Below are positions 6,459 to 10,026 of a stretch of 10,026 bases of DNA, piece after piece. The stretch is from NCBI GenBank assembly GCA_030652635.1, contig JAUSPW010000172.1:1-10026 (forward strand). Direction: 5' to 3'. The notes below the pieces were generated by a model. The model was not told the DNA's origin. It saw nothing but the letters and a program-made list of their open reading frames with translations, and made no database searches. The stretch is from Pseudohongiella sp. GTDB lineage: Bacteria > Pseudomonadota > Gammaproteobacteria > Pseudomonadales > Pseudohongiellaceae. Numbering within the stretch: position 1 is the stretch's first letter; each line of letters begins with the position of its first letter. The position numbers were made by a program, and so were the translations under genes.

Positions 6459-7325
6459 TTACGGAGCAGTATCGCTACGCATGTATTTGAAATAATCGCT
6501 GTCTGGTTGCATCAGCAATACATCACTCTTGGAGTTAAAGGTATCGCGGTACGAGTTCAGGCTGCGTGTGAACGAGTAAAACTCTGGATCTTTAGTGAAC
6601 GCGCTGGCGTAGATCGCTGATGCCTGTGCATCACCTTCACCGCGTACCAGTTCAGAATCACGATAAGCTTCTACCAGTAACACAGCTTCCTGACGGTCTG
6701 CATCCGCTTCGATGCCAATAGCCAATTCGTTACCACGTGAGCGCAGTTGTTGTGCTTCACGCTGACGCTCAGAGGTCATACGCTCGTATACCGAGGATCG
6801 CACATCATCAGGCAGGTCGATACGCTTGACGCGCACGTCAATCACTTCGATGCCATATTCCTGTGCGGTGTACGTGTTCAGCTCTTGTGTCAGTTGCTGC
6901 ATCAGTGAGTCGCGCTGACCGGACACCACTTCTTGCAGATCCCGCTCACCAAACTTGTTGCGCAGGCCGTCGTTGACACGTTGGGCAAGCAGAGAGTTGG
7001 CGCGAGACTCATCTCCGGACGTTGCTGTATAGAAGCGCTCCACATCAACAATGCGCCACATGGCATAGGAATCAACCAGCAAAGCTTTCTGCTCAAGGGT
7101 CAAATAACGCTGCGGTGTTGCATCCACTGTCAGAACACGCGCATCAAACTTACGCACGGTATTGACATAAGGAATCTTGAAGTGCAGTCCCGGCGGTATG
7201 TCTGCTCTGACCATATCACCAAACTGCAGCATGACTGCGCGCTCTGTTTGACTAACCACAAACAAGGAGTTGGACACAACAGTCACAAGCAGAAATATAA
7301 CAATACCTAATACTGTATTTTTCAT
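6459..7325 (-). CDS. hflC: HflC, FtsH protease modulator (SPFH family)
   Basis: HflC pairs with HflK to build a large cage around the membrane protease FtsH, limiting or steering its access to membrane substrates. The 288-residue protein has a single N-terminal membrane anchor (about 5-24) with most of the protein on the periplasmic side. The SPFH/prohibitin domain follows: VSQTERAVMLQFGDMV (24-39), PGLHFKIPYVNTVRKFDARVLTVD (45-68), and an E/R/A-rich helical region about 170-235. The C-terminus carries the conserved DPEFYSFTRSLNSYRDTF and ends in a DSDYFKYM-like motif. It is close to Pseudomonas-type HflC in length and shorter than the 334 residues of E. coli. Its ATG overlaps the hflK stop in TAATG, and its ribosome binding site (GAGGA, 7334-7338) lies within the last hflK codons, so translation of the pair is probably coupled. 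Confidence 0.96.
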   Translation of the reverse strand: MKNTVLGIVIFLLVTVVSNSLFVVSQTERAVMLQFGDMVRADIPPGLHFKIPYVNTVRKFDARVLTVDATPQRYLTLEQKALLVDSYAMWRIVDVERFYTATSGDESRANSLLAQRVNDGLRNKFGERDLQEVVSGQRDSLMQQLTQELNTYTAQEYGIEVIDVRVKRIDLPDDVRSSVYERMTSERQREAQQLRSRGNELAIGIEADADRQEAVLLVEAYRDSELVRGEGDAQASAIYASAFTKDPEFYSFTRSLNSYRDTFNSKSDVLLMQPDSDYFKYMRSDTAP

Positions 7326-8548
7326 TAACGTGGTCCTCGTGCTGGAACGGTCTGCACACGTGCGCGATCACCGGTTGTAGACTGGGAAGAAAGTTCGCGA
7401 TTCACCTGATCAGCCAGATCGCGTATCTGCTGGCTGTTCAGTTGCAATCTTGATGTTGCGCCGGTGGCATCCGTCACCCCCTGCATCATACGATCCAGTG
7501 GCAGGAACATCATGTTGTTACCGCCTTCGACATCGACCAGCACCTTACTGGTGTTGCTCAACACTTCCTGAATAGCGTCAATGTACAGACGCTCTCTGGT
7601 TACCGCTGGAGCACGCTGATACTCGGTCAATAACTGTTCAAAACGGGACGCTTCACCTTCCGCGCGGGCAATTACCTGGTCGCGATAAGCATTGGCCTGT
7701 TCGATGATACGCTGAGCCTCACCACGCGCTTCCGGAATAACCCGGTTCGCGTATGCAAGCGCTTGGTTTTGCGCACGTTGTTCATCTTCACGCGCTCGAA
7801 TCACATCATCAAAGGCGGCTTGCACAGCAATAGGCGGCTGCGCATTCTCGACGTTGACCTGCGTGATCATGATACCCGTGCGATAAACTTCCATGTAGCT
7901 CTGGGCGCGGTTACGCACCTCGGCAGCGACATCAGCACGACCTTGAGTCAATACGCGATCCATGGTGGTACTGCCGACTACGTGACGCACGGCAGATTCA
8001 ACCGCCTGGTCAAGACCAAGCTGCGGATCGCGCACCATCACTGCGTAGGCCATCGGATCAGCAACCACAAATTGCACAGAAATCGCCACTGTCACGATAT
8101 TCTCATCAGTGGTCAGCATGTCGCTGGAGTAGGAGCGCGTGTTAACCCTGGAAATATTAACTTTTTCCACCTGATCGATCAGCGGAGGGTTCCAGCGCAG
8201 ACCTGGTAACACTACTTCTTCCTGAATTTCACCGAAGCGCAGAACAACACCCCGTTCTGCTTCATCAATCGTGTAAAAGCCCAGTGCTGCCCAGACAACC
8301 GCGGCCAGCACAACCAGCCCGCCCAGCAATCCAATGGAGGCGCCGCTGCTCACAGACCCGCCGCTGCCGCTGCCGCCAGAACTGCCGCCACTTTTACCAC
8401 CCAACAAGCCGTTCAGGGTTTTGCTGAGCTTGCGAATCACTTCGTCAAGATCGGGCGGACCACCTTGGTCATTTCCACGGCGACCGCCCCCGTTACCACC
8501 CCAGGGATCGTTACCATTACCTTTGTTTCCAGGTTCATTCCAGGCCAT
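7325..8548 (-). CDS. hflK: HflK, FtsH protease modulator (SPFH family)
   Basis: HflK is the partner of HflC in the FtsH-HflKC membrane complex. The 407-residue protein opens with the family's cytoplasmic, glycine-rich tail: MAWNEPGNKGNGNDPWG, then RGNDQGGPPDLDEVIRKLSKTLNGLLGG (24-51). A Gly/Ser linker (52-69) leads into one membrane segment (about 72-90). The SPFH domain starts at FYTIDEAERGVVLRFGEI (91-108), with PGLRWNPPLIDQVEKVNI at 115-132 and TSDENIV-like TTDENIV at 146-152. The helical region 245-320 includes RAREDEQRAQNQALAYAN and ARAEGEASRF. GGNNMMFLPLDRMMQG near 342-357 is the usual end of the cage region, followed by a variable polar tail. GGAG lies 6 nt before the ATG. It follows hflX after 97 nt and overlaps hflC by one base, so both subunits should be made together. 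Confidence 0.97.
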   Translation of the reverse strand: MAWNEPGNKGNGNDPWGGNGGGRRGNDQGGPPDLDEVIRKLSKTLNGLLGGKSGGSSGGSGSGGSVSSGASIGLLGGLVVLAAVVWAALGFYTIDEAERGVVLRFGEIQEEVVLPGLRWNPPLIDQVEKVNISRVNTRSYSSDMLTTDENIVTVAISVQFVVADPMAYAVMVRDPQLGLDQAVESAVRHVVGSTTMDRVLTQGRADVAAEVRNRAQSYMEVYRTGIMITQVNVENAQPPIAVQAAFDDVIRAREDEQRAQNQALAYANRVIPEARGEAQRIIEQANAYRDQVIARAEGEASRFEQLLTEYQRAPAVTRERLYIDAIQEVLSNTSKVLVDVEGGNNMMFLPLDRMMQGVTDATGATSRLQLNSQQIRDLADQVNRELSSQSTTGDRARVQTVPARGPR

Positions 8549-8645
8549 CGTTTACTCCATACCCATTCAGTTCGGGGGCGATTTTAACGAATTATTACGC
8601 GTAAACACAGCTTTTCAGTTCAGTGACCAAAAGCCGCGCGAGGAT
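8549..8645 (-). other. hflX-hflK intergenic region, possible internal promoter
   Basis: This 97-nt gap is the largest within the hfq-hflX-hflK-hflC run and is AT-rich near 8580-8605. The minus strand has TAAAAT at 8586-8581, a fair -10 element, but no good -35 at 16-18 nt. A 6-bp inverted repeat (8610-8615 with 8629-8634) lies just past the hflX stop. An internal promoter or a processing site is possible; neither is clear from sequence alone. Confidence 0.3.
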
Positions 8646-9935
8646 TCAAGCTGAGAGATCCATTGAGTTCGGCCCACTGTCTTCCAGCAGCAAACGCTCA
8701 AAGTCCTGTCTCGGCAATTTGATATTCAGAACCGTTTGTCCCTGGTCATTGATCGTTTCGTGACTGACCGCCCCGCGCGAGTACAAGCGGGCACGCAAAC
8801 GCCCCTGGTCGGGTGTCAATGTCAACTCTTTGACCACCACATCATCGGTGACCATTTCACTGATGGCAGCCAATAACAAATCGATGCCAGCGCCAGTTTT
8901 TGCCGATACCCAGACCCTGAAGGGTTTCCCGTTCTCACCACGATCAATTTTTGGCTCAAATCCGGGCATCAAATCAATTTTATTGAGCACCTGAATACAC
9001 GGAATTGCTTCAGCACCAATCTCCGTCAACACTTCATGCACTTGTTCGATATAGTAATCATGTGCCTCATTGGCAATATCGACCACGTGCAGTAATAAAT
9101 CTGCCTGTACGGTTTCTTCCAGTGTGGCGCGAAACGCCTCCACCAGTTTGTGCGGTAAATGACTGATAAATCCAACCGTATCAACCAGCACAGCCTCACC
9201 AAAAGAGGGCAACTGAATTTGTCGCAACGTAGCGTCAAGCGTCGCAAACAGCTGATCAGCCGCGTAAATACCTGCATGGGTTATAGCATTAAAAACCGAT
9301 GACTTGCCCGCGTTTGTGTATCCCACCAGCGAGATGACCGGGATTTCGGCGCGCTTGCGCGAGCGACGCCCCTGTTCACGCTGGGCTCGGACTTTCTCCA
9401 GGCTCTTGTTAATATTTTTGATGCGCTGACGAATCATGCGCTGGTCAAGTTCCAGCTGGGTTTCGCCGGCACCGCGCAGATTGACACCTCCCTTCTGTCT
9501 GTCAAGGTGTGTCCATCCGCGTTTTAGTCGGGTGACGGAGTGCTGCAACTGGGCAAGTTCAACTTGCAATTTGCCTTCGTAGGTAATGGCGCGCTGACCA
9601 AAAATATCCAGAATCAGGCCGGTTCGGTCCCTGACCCGGCACTTCAGCACTTTCTCCAGATTGCGCTCCTGGCTGGGCGACAAGGTGTGGTTAAAAAGCA
9701 CCAAGTCGGCTTTGTGCTCTTGCACAGCCGCAGCAATTTCTTCGAGCTTACCCTCACCTACAAAGGTTCTTGCATCCGGCGACTTCCGACTTCCCTTGAT
9801 AAAGCAGACAGGATCAGTGCCGGAAGATCTCGCCAGCTCTTCAAATTCAACGGGATCTTCCTGTTCGCGCAGTGAATTAAATTCAATGTGAACAAGTACG
9901 GAGGTTTCCCCCCCCTCAGGACGCTCAAAGAACAA
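8646..9935 (-). CDS. hflX: HflX, ribosome-splitting GTPase
   Basis: HflX is a translational GTPase-superfamily protein that binds stalled or heat-damaged 70S/50S ribosomes and splits them into subunits. The 429 residues show the N-terminal HflX domain (to about 190, with TFVGEGKLEEI at 57-67, FNHTLSPSQERNLE at 81-94, DRTGLILDIFGQRA at 103-116 and GETQLELDQRMIRQRI at 157-172), a basic coiled-coil linker, then the G domain. G-motifs: GYTNAGKSS (205-213), DTVG (252-255), NKID (318-321) and SAK (344-346); FATLD at 230-234 is in the switch I area. A short C-terminal domain follows. The start is TTG, directly after an in-frame TGA, with GAGGG 5 nt upstream; no ATG is available, and the resulting MFFERPEGGE N-terminus matches known HflX proteins, which supports it. 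A run of eight G occurs at codons 7-9. The gene lies 13 nt after hfq, as in most gammaproteobacteria. Confidence 0.97.
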   Translation of the reverse strand: MFFERPEGGETSVLVHIEFNSLREQEDPVEFEELARSSGTDPVCFIKGSRKSPDARTFVGEGKLEEIAAAVQEHKADLVLFNHTLSPSQERNLEKVLKCRVRDRTGLILDIFGQRAITYEGKLQVELAQLQHSVTRLKRGWTHLDRQKGGVNLRGAGETQLELDQRMIRQRIKNINKSLEKVRAQREQGRRSRKRAEIPVISLVGYTNAGKSSVFNAITHAGIYAADQLFATLDATLRQIQLPSFGEAVLVDTVGFISHLPHKLVEAFRATLEETVQADLLLHVVDIANEAHDYYIEQVHEVLTEIGAEAIPCIQVLNKIDLMPGFEPKIDRGENGKPFRVWVSAKTGAGIDLLLAAISEMVTDDVVVKELTLTPDQGRLRARLYSRGAVSHETINDQGQTVLNIKLPRQDFERLLLEDSGPNSMDLSA

Positions 9936-9940
9936 TCAAG

Positions 9941-9945
9941 CCCTC
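9941..9945 (-). promoter_or_regulatory. Ribosome binding site supporting the TTG start of hflX
   Basis: The minus strand reads GAGGG with a 5-nt spacer before the TTG at 9935-9933. It falls between the hfq stop and the hflX start, so terminating hfq ribosomes would be close by. Confidence 0.6.
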
Positions 9946-9948
9946 GAT

Positions 9949-10026
9949 TCAGGCCATATTACCTGTAGTAGCAGAGTCATCGTCGTCCGGGCCAAATTCG
10001 CCACCCTGTGAAGGGATCTTGACGGT
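9949..10026 (-). CDS. hfq: Hfq RNA chaperone, C-terminal tail only (5' part beyond window)
   Basis: The last 25 codons of a gene enter from the right edge and read TVKIPSQGG, then an acidic tail with four consecutive Asp, ending TGNMA and TGA. The TVKIPSQ stretch fits the residues just after the Sm2 core of gammaproteobacterial Hfq (the ...VVPxRxV segment), and an acidic disordered C-terminus is usual. Hfq is the hexameric chaperone that pairs small RNAs with mRNAs. The Sm core lies outside the window, so the call rests on this tail and on the location 13 nt before hflX, which is nearly invariant in gammaproteobacteria. Confidence 0.85.
   Translation of the reverse strand, partial: TVKIPSQGGEFGPDDDDSATTGNMA

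Noticed and set aside
7763..8209. 148-codon open frame on the plus strand
   Set aside because: It is antisense to the SPFH part of hflK, its product is rich in His and Asn without recognisable motifs, and there is no good ribosome binding site.
8340..8392. Repetitive Gly/Ser codons in hflK as a possible tandem repeat
   Set aside because: The stretch encodes the normal flexible glycine-rich linker before the HflK membrane segment; the codons are irregular and there is no fixed repeat unit.
1..10026. CRISPR arrays, tRNA or rRNA genes, insertion sequences, integrase or phage genes
   Set aside because: None was seen on either strand; the genes are uniform in direction and composition, with no sign of a mobile element.

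Overview
The window is a co-directional block of bacterial chromosome: every gene I can support lies on the minus strand, so transcription runs from high to low coordinates. The order hfq - hflX - hflK - hflC - hisZ - purA is a classic gammaproteobacterial gene neighbourhood. The encoded HflX begins with a MFFER-type N-terminus, and the 288-residue HflC and the HisZ between hflC and purA look more like Pseudomonas-type or marine gammaproteobacteria than enterics. The large TonB-dependent receptor at the left edge also fits an environmental, probably marine or aquatic, gammaproteobacterium. The genus cannot be read from the sequence.

Right part (3829-10026, conserved core). The 3' end of hfq (RNA chaperone) is followed after 13 nt by hflX (ribosome-splitting GTPase), which starts at TTG. 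hflK and hflC (SPFH membrane proteins that bind the FtsH protease) come next and are joined by a TAATG stop/start overlap. Then come hisZ (regulatory subunit for a short-form HisG) and purA (adenylosuccinate synthetase). The small DUF2065-type gene often found after hflC is missing; only 57 nt separate hflC from hisZ.

Middle (2031-3752). A full-length NhaP2/CvrA-type K+(Na+)/H+ antiporter carries C-terminal RCK/TrkA-C and CorC/HlyC-type domains. It lies 76 nt downstream of purA, and that gap contains two small inverted repeats, one of which loops around the purA stop codon.

Left part (1-1992, accessory). A predicted exported alpha/beta hydrolase with an intact catalytic triad follows the antiporter after 38 nt. 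A 276-nt non-coding leader then separates it from a TonB-dependent outer-membrane receptor, truncated by the window edge. The leader holds three distinct inverted repeats: a long imperfect hairpin just past the hydrolase stop and two operator-like palindromes closer to the receptor.

Most of the window is ordinary, well-known housekeeping sequence and I see no undescribed multi-gene system. The parts that deserve a second look are the palindrome-rich leader of the receptor, the possible hydrolase/receptor pairing, and the TTG start plus G8 tract at the 5' end of hflX.
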